A stretch of DNA of 48,828 nucleotides from Clostridium sp. (GTDB lineage Bacteria; Bacillota; Clostridia; Clostridiales; Clostridiaceae), in assembly GCA_028692255.1 (NCBI GenBank), contig JAQUXS010000009.1:1-48828 (forward strand), written 5' to 3'. A program made the translations under genes and the position numbers. Shown here piece by piece: positions 16,457 to 26,100 of this stretch (the first letter of the stretch is position 1; each line of letters opens with the position of its first letter). Below the pieces are notes generated by a model. That model did no database searches and had not been told where the DNA came from. It saw nothing but the letters and a program-made list of their open reading frames with translations.

Positions 16457-17347
16457 ATGAGAAATGTTGAAAAAAAGATAATAGCTGTCAGCTTTTTTAT
16501 TTTGGCAATTGTGGTCGTATGGGCAGTTGTAGTAAATATAAGTAAAGACAAGACAAGCTCTACAGCTAAAACTAAAATTATTAAAAGTGTAGATTATGTC
16601 AATAATACTAAGGAAGATGCTTCTAGTAGTAGTAAAGATCATAAAAGTGGTACAATGAAAAAAGCAGATGAAGGTATTCCTATAATTATGTATCACAGTA
16701 TAAGTAATTTTACTGCATCTAGCTCGTTTGCAGCAATTAGAATAACAAAGGATAACTTCACAGCAGAAATGAAATACCTTAAAGATAATTCATTTCATAC
16801 ACTTACTATGGATGAAGCTTATGATTATATTGTAAATAATAAAGAAATACCAAAGAAATCTGTAATGATTACTTTTGATGATGGTTATGAAGATAATTAC
16901 ACTGAGGCTTATCCAATTTTAAAAAGTTATGGATTTAAAGCTACAGTATTTGTAGTTACAAGTGTTATAAATAGTGACCCTGGTTATTTGACTTCAGCTC
17001 AGCTTAGGGAAATGAGCAGTAATGGGATAGATATTGAAAGTGAAACAACAAAAGATATGAAGCTTACAGCCTTATCAAATGACCAGAGGATAAGTGCACT
17101 TAAAGATTCCAAGACTAATCTTGAAACGATTTTAGGAAAGAAAGTTGAGGGCATTTCATATCCTATGGGTATTTATGATGATAACACTGTTTTAGAAGCT
17201 AAAGATGCCGGATACAAATTAGGATTTACTAGAGATGGAAAATGGGCATATAAAAATAATGGACAATTTAAATTGAGTAGAATATACATAGATCCAAGCT
17301 ATACTGAGAACCAATTTGAAAACAAAATTAATAGCAGTAATCAATAA
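16457..17347 (+). CDS. Polysaccharide deacetylase-like protein, metal-site histidines replaced
   Basis: 296 residues: an N-terminal membrane anchor (about 8-27), a Lys/Ser-rich linker, then a NodB-type domain from about residue 73 (IPIIMYHSISNF). The first catalytic motif TFDDGYED is intact (139-146). The second motif, normally HxxxH holding the metal, reads ESETTKD: Glu196 and Asp200 occupy exactly the positions of His196 and His200 in the downstream paralog. The SYPMG motif is kept. It may be catalytically dead, use a different metal site, or act as a wall-binding protein. Start ATG behind GGAAAGGA. 24 bases separate it from the intact paralog, which suggests duplication within one operon. 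Confidence 0.88.
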   Translation: MRNVEKKIIAVSFFILAIVVVWAVVVNISKDKTSSTAKTKIIKSVDYVNNTKEDASSSSKDHKSGTMKKADEGIPIIMYHSISNFTASSSFAAIRITKDNFTAEMKYLKDNSFHTLTMDEAYDYIVNNKEIPKKSVMITFDDGYEDNYTEAYPILKSYGFKATVFVVTSVINSDPGYLTSAQLREMSSNGIDIESETTKDMKLTALSNDQRISALKDSKTNLETILGKKVEGISYPMGIYDDNTVLEAKDAGYKLGFTRDGKWAYKNNGQFKLSRIYIDPSYTENQFENKINSSNQ

Positions 17348-17371
17348 TTTGCAGAAGAAAGAAGTAATGAT

Positions 17372-18268
17372 ATGAATTTACATTCAAAGAAATTCAGAGG
17401 GATTGTTGTGCTAATAGTAATTTTTATAGTAGGTGCGTTATGCTATGGTGTAGTTACTAAAAATAATGCTAATAAAAAAAATGCTGCAGTTCAAAAGGTA
17501 TTAAAAAATAAAAAGATTGTAAAAAAGGTGAAAAAAGATACCGAAGATAAAATTAGAACATTTAAGGGAGCAAATTTAATGTATAATGATAAGTCTGTTC
17601 CTGTACTTATGTATCACAGTGTCAATAACCTTGGAGCAGAAAATAACGCAGCAGTCGTACCTGTTGATCTTTTTAAAAAACAAATGCAGTATTTAAAGGA
17701 TAATGGGTACACAACCCTTAGTCTTGATGAATTATATAATTTTATAAATAATAATAAGCCGGTACCAAAGAAGTCAGTAGTTTTAACTTTTGATGATGGA
17801 TATGAGGATAGTTACACGAATGTTTATCCTGTTCTAAAAGCAATGAAATTTAGAGCAACGGTTTTTGTAATAACAGCACTTACAGATAAACCTGGGCCAT
17901 ATATAACATCTAAACAAATAAAAGAAATGGACGAAAATGGTATGAATATTGAGAGCCATACTGTTAACCACGATAAACTGGGAACTATTCCTAAAGACAA
18001 ACAATATGAAACATTGGTTCAATCAAAACAAGCGCTAGAAAAGATATTAAAAAGAAAAGTAAAATATATAGCATATCCATTTGGAAGTTACAATCAATAT
18101 ACAGCTGATGAAGTAAAAAAAGCAGGATATTTAATGGCGTTTACTACTAATGCAGGCTGGGCTGGAAAGAGCACAGATATACTAATGCTAAATAGGGTTT
18201 TTGTAAATCCACTTAGAAATTTCAATCAGTATACTGAAAGATTAGTAAATCAAAATTATCCTCAGTAA
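17372..18268 (+). CDS. Polysaccharide deacetylase, membrane-anchored
   Basis: 298 residues: N-terminal membrane helix (about 11-28), a Lys-rich linker, NodB-type domain from about 70 (VPVLMYHSVNN). All metal and catalytic motifs are present: TFDDGYED (139-146), SHTVNH with His196 and His200, and AYPFGSYN. Such proteins remove acetyl groups from peptidoglycan or related wall glycans outside the membrane, giving lysozyme resistance or wall remodelling; the actual substrate is unknown. ATG start; the weak AAGAAAG just upstream fits translation from the same mRNA as the preceding paralog. A strong hairpin terminator follows. Confidence 0.92.
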   Translation: MNLHSKKFRGIVVLIVIFIVGALCYGVVTKNNANKKNAAVQKVLKNKKIVKKVKKDTEDKIRTFKGANLMYNDKSVPVLMYHSVNNLGAENNAAVVPVDLFKKQMQYLKDNGYTTLSLDELYNFINNNKPVPKKSVVLTFDDGYEDSYTNVYPVLKAMKFRATVFVITALTDKPGPYITSKQIKEMDENGMNIESHTVNHDKLGTIPKDKQYETLVQSKQALEKILKRKVKYIAYPFGSYNQYTADEVKKAGYLMAFTTNAGWAGKSTDILMLNRVFVNPLRNFNQYTERLVNQNYPQ

Positions 18269-18270
18269 TA

Positions 18271-18312
18271 AAAAATAGACTGTTGCACTAAAAAGTGTAG
18301 CAGTCTATTTTT
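18271..18312. terminator. Bidirectional terminator
   Basis: A long stem (AATAGACTGTTGCACT with AGTGTAGCAGTCTATT, two G-T pairs) with flanking A and T runs on both sides. It serves the deacetylase genes on the plus strand and the converging RsgI-like gene on the minus strand. Confidence 0.88.
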
Positions 18313-18821
18313 TATTGTGATTCACCATTGTTATTTATTTGTAAATAAAAATTTCTGTTTTTCACTGTCTTAGTAAAAACAGGTAGTTCTAAAGAATTAC
18401 CTGAAATTAAAACGGATATTTCCTTAGCAGAATCTTTTTTAGATGTTGAGTTTATATAATTATTACTTTCGGCATCACTTAAAATAAGAGTAAGACCATC
18501 ATCAATATTCTTATATTTAATATTTATTTCATTTAATATTTTTTGCCCTTTATAATTAAGTGAAGATGCAGATATTATTTTATTCCACCTATTTGTTGAG
18601 ATGTTAATAGATGTATTGACATCGACAATTACAAAGCTAGTTGGAGTGAAGTATACATAAGAAAATCCAACAGTGAAAAGTATAAATGTTAAAATTATAT
18701 ATATAAGTATTGTCTTTATTTTTCTAAACTTCTTTGGAGCATGATTTTTTTTAAGGTTAGAGTCTATATTTTTTGATTTTTTATAGGAGTCTATTGGTAT
18801 TAATTGTTTGTTATTAGACAT
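18312..18821 (-). CDS. RsgI middle-domain membrane protein
   Basis: A 169-residue single-pass membrane protein. A basic cytoplasmic N-terminus (about 1-38) is followed by a helix at about 39-60 (ILIYIILTFILFTVGFSYVY). The outside domain opens SFVIVDVNTSINISTNRWNK and continues to GLTLILSDAESNNYI. That pattern is the juxtamembrane domain of RsgI-type anti-sigma factors of clostridia. The N-terminal anti-sigma domain is missing, and no sigma gene adjoins it. The start at 18821 is used because GCAGGTG lies 6 bases upstream; the ATG at 18836 does not fit. Signalling role unknown. The stop lies inside the shared terminator. Confidence 0.7.
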   Translation of the reverse strand: MSNNKQLIPIDSYKKSKNIDSNLKKNHAPKKFRKIKTILIYIILTFILFTVGFSYVYFTPTSFVIVDVNTSINISTNRWNKIISASSLNYKGQKILNEINIKYKNIDDGLTLILSDAESNNYINSTSKKDSAKEISVLISGNSLELPVFTKTVKNRNFYLQINNNGESQ

Positions 18822-18852
18822 TAATATCACCTGCAATATTTTTATAATAATT

Positions 18853-19092
18853 TTAATTTAAATTACTATTATTTTTATTAGTTTTAACTTCTACAAAAGG
18901 TGCATAAAATTCAAAAGTTTTTTCATGACCGCATTTAACGCAGCTGCACTCACATACATCAAAGGGCTTATTATTTATTAAAATAATTTCCAAATTGTCT
19001 GCTTCGTAGTCCCCTCCACAAATTTCGCAAGGAGTATTGTTTATAACTTTATATTCACTTTCAATATATTTCATTATGTCTGTTAATATCAT
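18853..19092 (-). CDS. Small zinc-ribbon-like protein
   Basis: A 79-residue protein with two cysteine pairs: CEICGG at about 22-27 and CECSCVKCGH at about 48-57, the layout of a zinc ribbon. No membrane helix. The ATG follows TTGGAGG. It is co-directional with the RsgI-like gene (31 bases away), so the two may share a transcript. No specific function can be assigned; nucleic-acid or protein binding is the usual role of such ribbons. Confidence 0.7.
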   Translation of the reverse strand: MILTDIMKYIESEYKVINNTPCEICGGDYEADNLEIILINNKPFDVCECSCVKCGHEKTFEFYAPFVEVKTNKNNSNLN

Positions 19093-19154
19093 AACATTCC
19101 TCCAATCTCCATTACTTAATCGATACAGAATGTATTATAACATAAATTTTTAAT

Positions 19155-20060
19155 TTATTTCTTTAAGTTTTTAATTTTTTCATGTATTTCTTGTAAGGCT
19201 TTAATTTTAAATTTTGGCTTTAAATTTGGATATGCTTTAAATAGTCTTGAATAATTTGTTGCTGCTTTTTCAACTAGACTATCATAATTATCTGTCAATG
19301 ATGATAGTTTTAATTGAACTTTTTTTAAGGAATCAAAATCTTCATTAGAAAGTTTGCTTTTAAGTTCTGATTCAAATTTTGAAGTAATATTAGATACTTT
19401 ATAATTTATATTTTCAGCAATATTTTTTAATAAAGGCTCATGATTTGAAGACATATTTAGATTTTTTAAGGAGTCTATTTTTGAAATAATTTGTATACTT
19501 ATATTTGAAATGTCAGAAAAAAGATGCTTTAATTTTATTAAAGAATTTAAGGTTACAATAACATCTATAATAAAATATGAAAATAAAATTAATAGAATCA
19601 TTTTACCAATGTGAACTGGTATTAAGTTTACAATATACGCAATTACATGAGGATGAAAAAAAAGTATTAAAAATAAAGAGACAAACGTCCATATTATTGA
19701 AAATTTAAGACAAATTCTTCCGTTTAAATTGAATTTATTTTTTGAGTAATCCCACCATGTTGTAGAAAAAGCTTTTTCAAGTACGAAACCTGTAAAATAT
19801 TCTATAGCGGATGGAATGATAAAACAGCTTATAACAAGTATAATACCAGCAGACTTAAAAGGATCAAGGAGTACTATTATTGAAAGAGCTCCAAATCCGT
19901 AAATAGGGCAGAAAGGTCCATTTAAAAAGCCTCTGTTTATGAATCCTCCCTTTTTTTTAGCCGCATAAAGAACTTCTAAAGACCACCCTAGAAAGGCATA
20001 AATTACAAAATAAAAAAATAAATAATAAAATTTTGAAAAGAATATAAGAAAAACATGCAT
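19155..20060 (-). CDS. Putative ABC-transporter permease-like membrane protein (CmpB family)
   Basis: 301 residues. The N-terminal 170 residues carry five or so membrane helices with the CmpB-family signature GWSLEVLYAAKKKGGFINRGFLNGPFCPIYGFGA (given in part: GFLNGPFCPIYGFG at about 43-56). WWDYSKNKFNLNGRICL follows near 120. The C-terminal 120 residues are a charged, probably coiled-coil cytoplasmic region. The family is annotated as a putative ABC permease, but no ATPase gene is adjacent and the true role is unknown. It is the first gene of a minus-strand group of three. Confidence 0.78.
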   Translation of the reverse strand: MHVFLIFFSKFYYLFFYFVIYAFLGWSLEVLYAAKKKGGFINRGFLNGPFCPIYGFGALSIIVLLDPFKSAGIILVISCFIIPSAIEYFTGFVLEKAFSTTWWDYSKNKFNLNGRICLKFSIIWTFVSLFLILFFHPHVIAYIVNLIPVHIGKMILLILFSYFIIDVIVTLNSLIKLKHLFSDISNISIQIISKIDSLKNLNMSSNHEPLLKNIAENINYKVSNITSKFESELKSKLSNEDFDSLKKVQLKLSSLTDNYDSLVEKAATNYSRLFKAYPNLKPKFKIKALQEIHEKIKNLKK

Positions 20061-20190
20061 AAAAATCCCATCCTTATGTATTTATTAATATAATTATTAT
20101 ATAAAAATAAATTAATAGCAAATATTATATATTTCAAATAATGTCATAATGTGAAAGAATACGATTAATTATGATAAAAAATATAACATG

Positions 20191-20218
20191 TTAACAAATG
20201 AAAAATTTGAAGTATAAT
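20191..20218 (+). promoter_or_regulatory. Promoter of the L,D-transpeptidase gene
   Basis: TTAACA (20191-20196), 16 bases, perfect TATAAT (20213-20218), about 65 bases before the start codon. Confidence 0.5.
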
Positions 20219-20291
20219 TAAAGAGGCTAATATTTTTTATAATAAATTATATTTGAAATTATATTTTAATTAAGTATGGGAAGTGGAGACT

Positions 20292-21131
20292 GTGAATTAC
20301 AGAAAAGTGTGCATCTTAATTATTGCACTTATTACAATCATTAGTATTACTGGCTGCAGTGATACAAGCAGCACAAAAAAAATCAATTCTTCAAGTAATT
20401 ATAGTACAAGTAAAAAAGATACAAAGAAGGTAAAAAAGCAAGTAGCATCTTCAAGGGCTGTTTTAAAAGAAGGAGACAAGGGGGAAGATGTGAAAAAAGT
20501 CCAAAAAGAACTAAAAAGCTATGGATACAATGTAACAGCTGATGGAGATTTCGGAGATGAAACAGTATATGCAGTTATGGATTTTCAGCATAGACATGGA
20601 CTTACAACAAATGGAATTATTCAAACTAATACGCTAACTGATTTAAAAAAGAAAGCTACATCTGATCTTATGTATAAACCTCAAGCACAATCAGTTTTGA
20701 CATCAGGAGATACATCAGGTGTAGAAGGTATAGTTAATAATATAGATGTAAACAGTTATACAAATTATTATATATATGTGAGTGTTCAGCAGCAGACAGT
20801 ATATATATTTAACGGAAGTAATCGTAAGTGGAAGCTTATAAATGAATTTCCATGTGCCTCAGGAACTTCAGGCACGCCAACAGTTACAGGTAATTTTTTC
20901 GTTGGAAATAAAGGACCTCAATTTGTAACACCAAATGGAATTATATGTAGATATTTCACTCAGATAAGTGGAAACTATCTATTCCATAGTGTATTGTTTG
21001 ACAAAAATGGCAATATAGTAGATGGAACACTAGGTAATGATGTATCTCATGGTTGTGTAAGGCTTGCCCTTGAAAATGCCAAGTATATTTATGACAATGT
21101 GCCTATTGGTACTGGAATATGGATAAAATAA
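20292..21131 (+). CDS. L,D-transpeptidase lipoprotein with peptidoglycan-binding domain
   Basis: A 279-residue exported lipoprotein. Signal peptide with lipobox ITGC near residue 23, a Ser/Lys linker, a PG_binding_1 domain (LKEGDKGEDVKKVQKEL to LTTNGIIQTNTL), then a YkuD catalytic domain ending in SHGCVRLALENA with the nucleophile cysteine. YkuD enzymes make 3-3 peptide cross-links or attach proteins to peptidoglycan and resist most beta-lactams. The GTG at 20292 is chosen because GTGGAG sits 4 bases upstream; the GTG at 20283 is an alternative. Monocistronic between a good promoter and a strong terminator. Confidence 0.92.
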   Translation: MNYRKVCILIIALITIISITGCSDTSSTKKINSSSNYSTSKKDTKKVKKQVASSRAVLKEGDKGEDVKKVQKELKSYGYNVTADGDFGDETVYAVMDFQHRHGLTTNGIIQTNTLTDLKKKATSDLMYKPQAQSVLTSGDTSGVEGIVNNIDVNSYTNYYIYVSVQQQTVYIFNGSNRKWKLINEFPCASGTSGTPTVTGNFFVGNKGPQFVTPNGIICRYFTQISGNYLFHSVLFDKNGNIVDGTLGNDVSHGCVRLALENAKYIYDNVPIGTGIWIK

Positions 21132-21149
21132 TATAGAATAGAAATTTGG

Positions 21150-21197
21150 TGCTGCCACATTAACATAAAAAAATATGTTACTGTGGCAGCACTTTTT
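21150..21197 (+). terminator. Terminator of the L,D-transpeptidase gene
   Basis: A stem TGCTGCCACA + TAACATA with TATGTTA + TGTGGCAGCA (one mismatch), followed by CTTTTT. The arms resemble the terminator at 184-228. Confidence 0.9.
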
Positions 21198-21217
21198 ATG
21201 AAAATCAACAGAAAATT

Positions 21218-21232
21218 TTCGGCTTCGCCGAA
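21218..21232. repeat. TTCGGCTTCGCCGAA palindrome
   Basis: A 15-base GC-rich palindrome in an AT-rich gap between the L,D-transpeptidase and spmA genes. It looks like a short dispersed intergenic hairpin of the kind scattered in clostridial genomes; only this copy is in the window. Confidence 0.35.
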
Positions 21233-21339
21233 TAATTTACAATTAAAACAATAGACAATGCACTTTACCTATAAAAATTATTTATATTTTGTAATTTTAA
21301 ATTAAGCATTGCTATATAAATAATTGAGGTGAGTTTTTT

Positions 21340-21915
21340 ATGATAAATTATGTATGGTTTTTTATGATAGTATTTGGAATAATATTTGGAGTTGTAACTG
21401 GAAGAGGAGCAGCTACTTCTGTTGCAATTGTTGACTCAACTTCATATACAGTAAAATTTATAATTGAACTTTGTGGAATACTTTCGTTTTGGTGCGGAGT
21501 TATGAAAATAGCTGAAAAAAGTGGACTTACATATAAAGTATCCAAGCTATTAAAACCGATACTTAAATTTGTATTTAAAGAGAGTTCAAAGAATCCAAAT
21601 GTAATGGCACCTATGATTATGAACTTAACATCAAATATGATGGGACTTTCTAATGCAGCTACACCTTTTGGAATAAAAACTATGGAGGAAATGGAAAAAG
21701 TAAATTTGAATAAGGGTACTGCAACTAATGATATGGCAAGATTTCTTGTATTAAATGCAACCTGCATACAATTTATACCTACTTCTGTTATGTCAATAAG
21801 AGCGGCTTGTGGTTCGACAAATCCAGGTGTAATCATATTGCCAGCCATAATTACTACTGCATTGTCTGCAGCTTTTGGTATTTTGTACTGTAGTATACTA
21901 GAAAAATATTTTTAG
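21340..21915 (+). CDS. spmA: Spore maturation protein A
   Basis: A 191-residue integral membrane protein with Gate/nucleoside-recognition type helices. SpmA works with SpmB in dehydrating the spore core, needed for heat resistance. Recognised by the N-terminal VVTGRGAATSVAIVDSTSYTV (GRGAATSVAI is the key stretch), LSFWCGVMKIAEKSGLT and NLTSNMMGLSNAATPFGIK. Start ATG behind TTGAGGTGAG. spmB follows after 11 bases, the usual order, and indicates that this organism forms endospores. No clear sporulation sigma promoter was identified. Confidence 0.93.
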   Translation: MINYVWFFMIVFGIIFGVVTGRGAATSVAIVDSTSYTVKFIIELCGILSFWCGVMKIAEKSGLTYKVSKLLKPILKFVFKESSKNPNVMAPMIMNLTSNMMGLSNAATPFGIKTMEEMEKVNLNKGTATNDMARFLVLNATCIQFIPTSVMSIRAACGSTNPGVIILPAIITTALSAAFGILYCSILEKYF

Positions 21916-21926
21916 GTGGGGTTATT

Positions 21927-22442
21927 ATGGATTATATAATAAAATCAATAATACCTATTATATTGGGAGCTATTATATGTTATGGGATGTTTAAAAAAGT
22001 AAAGGTATATGAGTGTTTTGTAGAAGGTGCAAAAGAGGGAATAACAATATGTATTAAAATATTTCCCTATCTTTTAGCAATGCTTGTGGCAATTGCAATC
22101 TTTAGAAAATCACGAGGAATGGATTATTTTATAATGCTTGTAAAACCAATAGCTTCAGTCATTGGTTTGCCACCAGAACTTGTTCCCCTTGCAGTTGTAA
22201 AGCCATTGTCAGGAAGTGGTTCTATGGGACTATTTGCAGAAATATTAAAGAAATATGGAACTGATACATACATAGGACTAGTTGCATCAATTATGATGGG
22301 GTCAACAGAAACAATATTTTATACTATAACAGTATATTTTGGTGCAATTAAAATAAAAAAAATAAGACATACTCTTATTGCAGCTATATTTGCAGATATA
22401 ACTTCAATTGTTATAGCTGTAATAGTTGCTAAATTTATATAA
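21927..22442 (+). CDS. spmB: Spore maturation protein B
   Basis: A 171-residue membrane partner of SpmA. Typical features are IIPIILGAIICYGMFKKVKVYECFVEGAKEG near the start (GAKEGITICIKIFPYLLAML follows), then VKPLSGSGSMGLFAEI and MMGSTETIFYTITVYFG. Four or five hydrophobic segments. ATG follows AGGTGGGG within the short gap after spmA, so the two genes are an operon acting in the developing spore. Confidence 0.94.
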   Translation: MDYIIKSIIPIILGAIICYGMFKKVKVYECFVEGAKEGITICIKIFPYLLAMLVAIAIFRKSRGMDYFIMLVKPIASVIGLPPELVPLAVVKPLSGSGSMGLFAEILKKYGTDTYIGLVASIMMGSTETIFYTITVYFGAIKIKKIRHTLIAAIFADITSIVIAVIVAKFI

Positions 22443-22530
22443 ATGGTAAATTTTGACCGTGAAAATGGATTATATTTGTGTATTTGTGTTATTATAAAAT
22501 ATATCATATGAAAAGCACGGGGTGAGTATT

Positions 22531-23169
22531 TTGCTTTTGTGGAAAGAACTTAAAGAGAAATGTAAAAAATGTGAAAAGTGTGATCTTTGTAAAAATAGAA
22601 ATAATGTTGTATTTGGTCAGGGAAACATCAAATCAAAACTTATGTTTATTGGTGAAGCGCCAGGAAGGGACGAGGACAGGCTTGGCGAGCCATTTGTTGG
22701 TAGAGCTGGGCAGCTACTTACTAAGGCGTTAAGTGCACTTGATATTCAGAGGGAAAGAGATTATTATATTTGTAATATATGTAAATGTAGACCTGAAGGA
22801 AACAGAACGCCAAATGAAGAGGAAGCAAAGGCATGTCTTCCATATCTTAGGAATCAAGTTGCCATAGTTAAACCTAAGATAATAGTATGCTTAGGAGCTA
22901 CTGCTATGAAATACGTAATGCAAGAAGCTCTTAAAAAAAGTGATATTTCTAGTGAAAGTGTAACTGAAAATTTTTCATATGCAATAAAAAGTGGAGTTAT
23001 GAAAATAACTAGAGATAGAGGTAAATGGCTTACTATTAATAATTTTAAAATGATGTCAACTTTTCACCCAGCTGCATTACTTAGAGATGAAGCAAAAAAG
23101 AAATTATTTTGGGAAGATATTAAGATGGTAAAAAGTGAATTAGAACATACAAATATGGATAAGATTTAA
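22531..23169 (+). CDS. Family 4 uracil-DNA glycosylase
   Basis: Removes uracil from DNA as the first step of base-excision repair; the family carries a 4Fe-4S cluster. 212 residues. N-terminal cluster cysteines are in CEKCDLCKNRNNVVFGQGN, motif GEAPGRDEDRLGEPFVGRAG follows, and the second cysteine set is in ICNICKCRPEGNRTPNEEEAKACLP. The late motif is STFHPAALLRDE. The start is placed at TTG 22531, 6 bases after GGGGTG; the GTG at 22522 is inside that ribosome binding site. The gene ends 8 bases before the SNF2 helicase, suggesting cotranscription. Confidence 0.92.
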   Translation: MLLWKELKEKCKKCEKCDLCKNRNNVVFGQGNIKSKLMFIGEAPGRDEDRLGEPFVGRAGQLLTKALSALDIQRERDYYICNICKCRPEGNRTPNEEEAKACLPYLRNQVAIVKPKIIVCLGATAMKYVMQEALKKSDISSESVTENFSYAIKSGVMKITRDRGKWLTINNFKMMSTFHPAALLRDEAKKKLFWEDIKMVKSELEHTNMDKI

Positions 23170-23177
23170 ATGGGAGT

Positions 23178-26100
23178 GTGAAGCTGGTGTTTGATATAAA
23201 CGAGGAGACAATAAAATACTGGGCTGATAATAGAACCTATAAAGTAGCTGAAAAAATGTTTCAACATGGAAACGTTAAAAAGATAAATACAATGAGAAGT
23301 TACAATAGGGATTTCAAATTTACCGAAACCAAGGTGAATTCAACTGTAAAGGATGAAGGAGAAGAATTTTTAACCACAATAGTTTTTAATGATAAGACAG
23401 GTGTTACAAGTGTAAATTGTAAATGTGATGGATTTAGAAACTATTATTTAAATGAAAGAATTTGTCCTCATGTTGCAGCTTCAATGTTTAAATATGTAAG
23501 AGATAAGGGTAGTATAACTTCAATTAATGTACATTCTATGAAAGTACAAAAACTTTTAGACGAAATAAAATTAGGAATGATAAAAAAGAATGAACCTACT
23601 ATAGCTTTAAACATGGAAGTTAAGTTTGAAAGTGGTTTATGGAGCAGTAGAGGTTCAAGCATAGAACTTAAAATTGGTGAGAAAAAATTATATGTTGTAA
23701 AAAATATGAAAGAATTTATAATGTCACTTATAACGAAAAATGGTGAAATTGAATTTGGAAAAGGCTTTACATTTAATCCATTAGTTCATTATTTTAATGA
23801 GGAAGACAATAAAATTATAGAATTTTTGAAAGAAATATATGAAGATGATAAGAGAAATTTAAGATTAAATCCAAATATAAATATAAATGACAGGGTGCTT
23901 TATGTGAAAAAAGCATACCTTACAGATATAAAGGTAAAAAGATTCTTCCAGTTAATTAAAGAAAGACCTATAAATTTCTTAATAAAAGGGCAAAATTACA
24001 AAGATGTTAAAATATCTTATGAAAATGTCCCTCTTGATTTTAATCTCATTGAAAAGGATGAGGTTATAAAGGTTATAAATGAAACTAAAATGCCATATCC
24101 ACTTACGCAAGATGCAAGCTATTTATTTTATGAGGGAGTCATATATAAAATAAATGAAGATGAAAGAAGAATATTCATACCTTTTTATAATGCATTTTTA
24201 AGGGAAAAACAAAATTCTATAGAATTTGCAAAAGAGGATAGTGAAATTATAGCTTCTTACATACTGCCAGGGCTAAGAAAAATAAGCAGAAATATAAATA
24301 TAGACAAAACTCTTGAGGATAGATTCTATGAGGAATCTCTTGTGCCTAAGATATATATTGACAGGTCTGACGATATGCTTATGGCAACAGTAAAATTCTG
24401 CTATGGGAAGATACAAATAAATCCTCTTAGAAAAGAACAGGTTAGGAATGGTGCGTCTATTCTTGTAAGAGATGTAGACACGGAACTGTCCATAGTAAAT
24501 TTATTTAAAGGATATAAATTTCAAAAATATGGTGACGATTTTATAAATAACAATGAAGAAAATATATATGATTTTTTGTATGAGGGTATAGGTAAAATTC
24601 AAGATAAATGTGAGATATATTATTCCAGTGCTTTTAAGAATTTTAAAGTATATTCTCCATCAAGTTATATTGGAGGAATAAGACTTAATGATAGTGATCT
24701 TTTGGAGTTCAGTTTTAAAATTGAAGGTATTGATAAAAGTGAACTAAAAAATATATTTGAAGCTTTAAAACAGAAGAAAAAATATTACAGATTAAAAAAG
24801 GGAGGTATTGTACCTCTTAAAAATCAAGAATTAAATGATATAAATAGTATGATAAATTATCTTAATATAAGCCCTTCTCAACTAGAAAGGGATAATGTTA
24901 TAGTGCCTAAATATAACTCTTTGTACATTGATGAGAAAATAAAAAATTTTAATATGGATTATTTTACTCAAAATAAAAGATTTAAAGATCTTGTTAATAA
25001 TGTAAAAGATGTTCAAAAATCTGAATTTAATCTTCCTATTGAGCTTGAAAATATTATGAGAAAATATCAAAAAGTGGGATTTAAATGGCTTAAGTCCATG
25101 GCTGAATGTGGCTTTGGGGGAATACTTGCAGATGAGATGGGACTTGGAAAAACTATTCAGATAATAGCGCTTCTTGCATGTGAAAAATTAGAAAAGGCAG
25201 GACAAATAAGCATAGTAATAACGCCTACATCTTTAGTTTATAACTGGTATTTGGAAATACAAAAATTTTATCCAAAATTAAACGTACTCATTGTTAATGG
25301 GCAAAAACAGGAAAGAGCAGAATTAATAAAAAAATATCAAGATTATGACATTTTAATAACCTCATATCCACTTATAAGAAGAGATATAGACTATTACAAT
25401 GATATTGATTTTAATTATTGTATTTTAGACGAAGCTCAGCAGATTAAAAATCCAAATTCAGTAAATGCAAAGTCTGTAAAAGAGATAACTGCAAGGAATT
25501 ATTTCGCATTAACAGGAACACCAATAGAAAATTCATTAACTGAACTTTGGTCAATATTTGATTTTATTATGCCTGGATATTTATTTTCGCATACTAAGTT
25601 CGTTAAAAATTATGAAATGCCTATTATAAAATCAAGTGATAAAGGAGCATTGAAAGAATTAAACAATCATGTTAGACCCTTTATACTTAGAAGACTTAAA
25701 AGTGAGGTTATAAAAGAACTGCCTCCTAAAATTGAACATAAAGTTATAGTTGATATGAGCGATGAACAGAAAAAGATATATCTATCTTACCTGGAAAATG
25801 CAAAAAATGAAATTGATAAAAATATAAAGGAAAAAGGTTTTAATAGAAGTAAGCTCATTATTTTATCAGTGCTTACAAGACTGAGACAAATATGTTGTGA
25901 TCCAAGTGTGTTTATAGATAATTATGAAGGCGAAAATGGGAAATTCATGGCGCTTGATGATATAATTGAAAATAGTATTTCATCAGACCATAGAATACTT
26001 TTGTTTTCACAATTTACCAGTGTTCTTAAAAATATAAGCTCACATCTTGATAGAAAGAAAATTGATCATATGTATTTTGATGGGCAGACTAAGATGGAAG

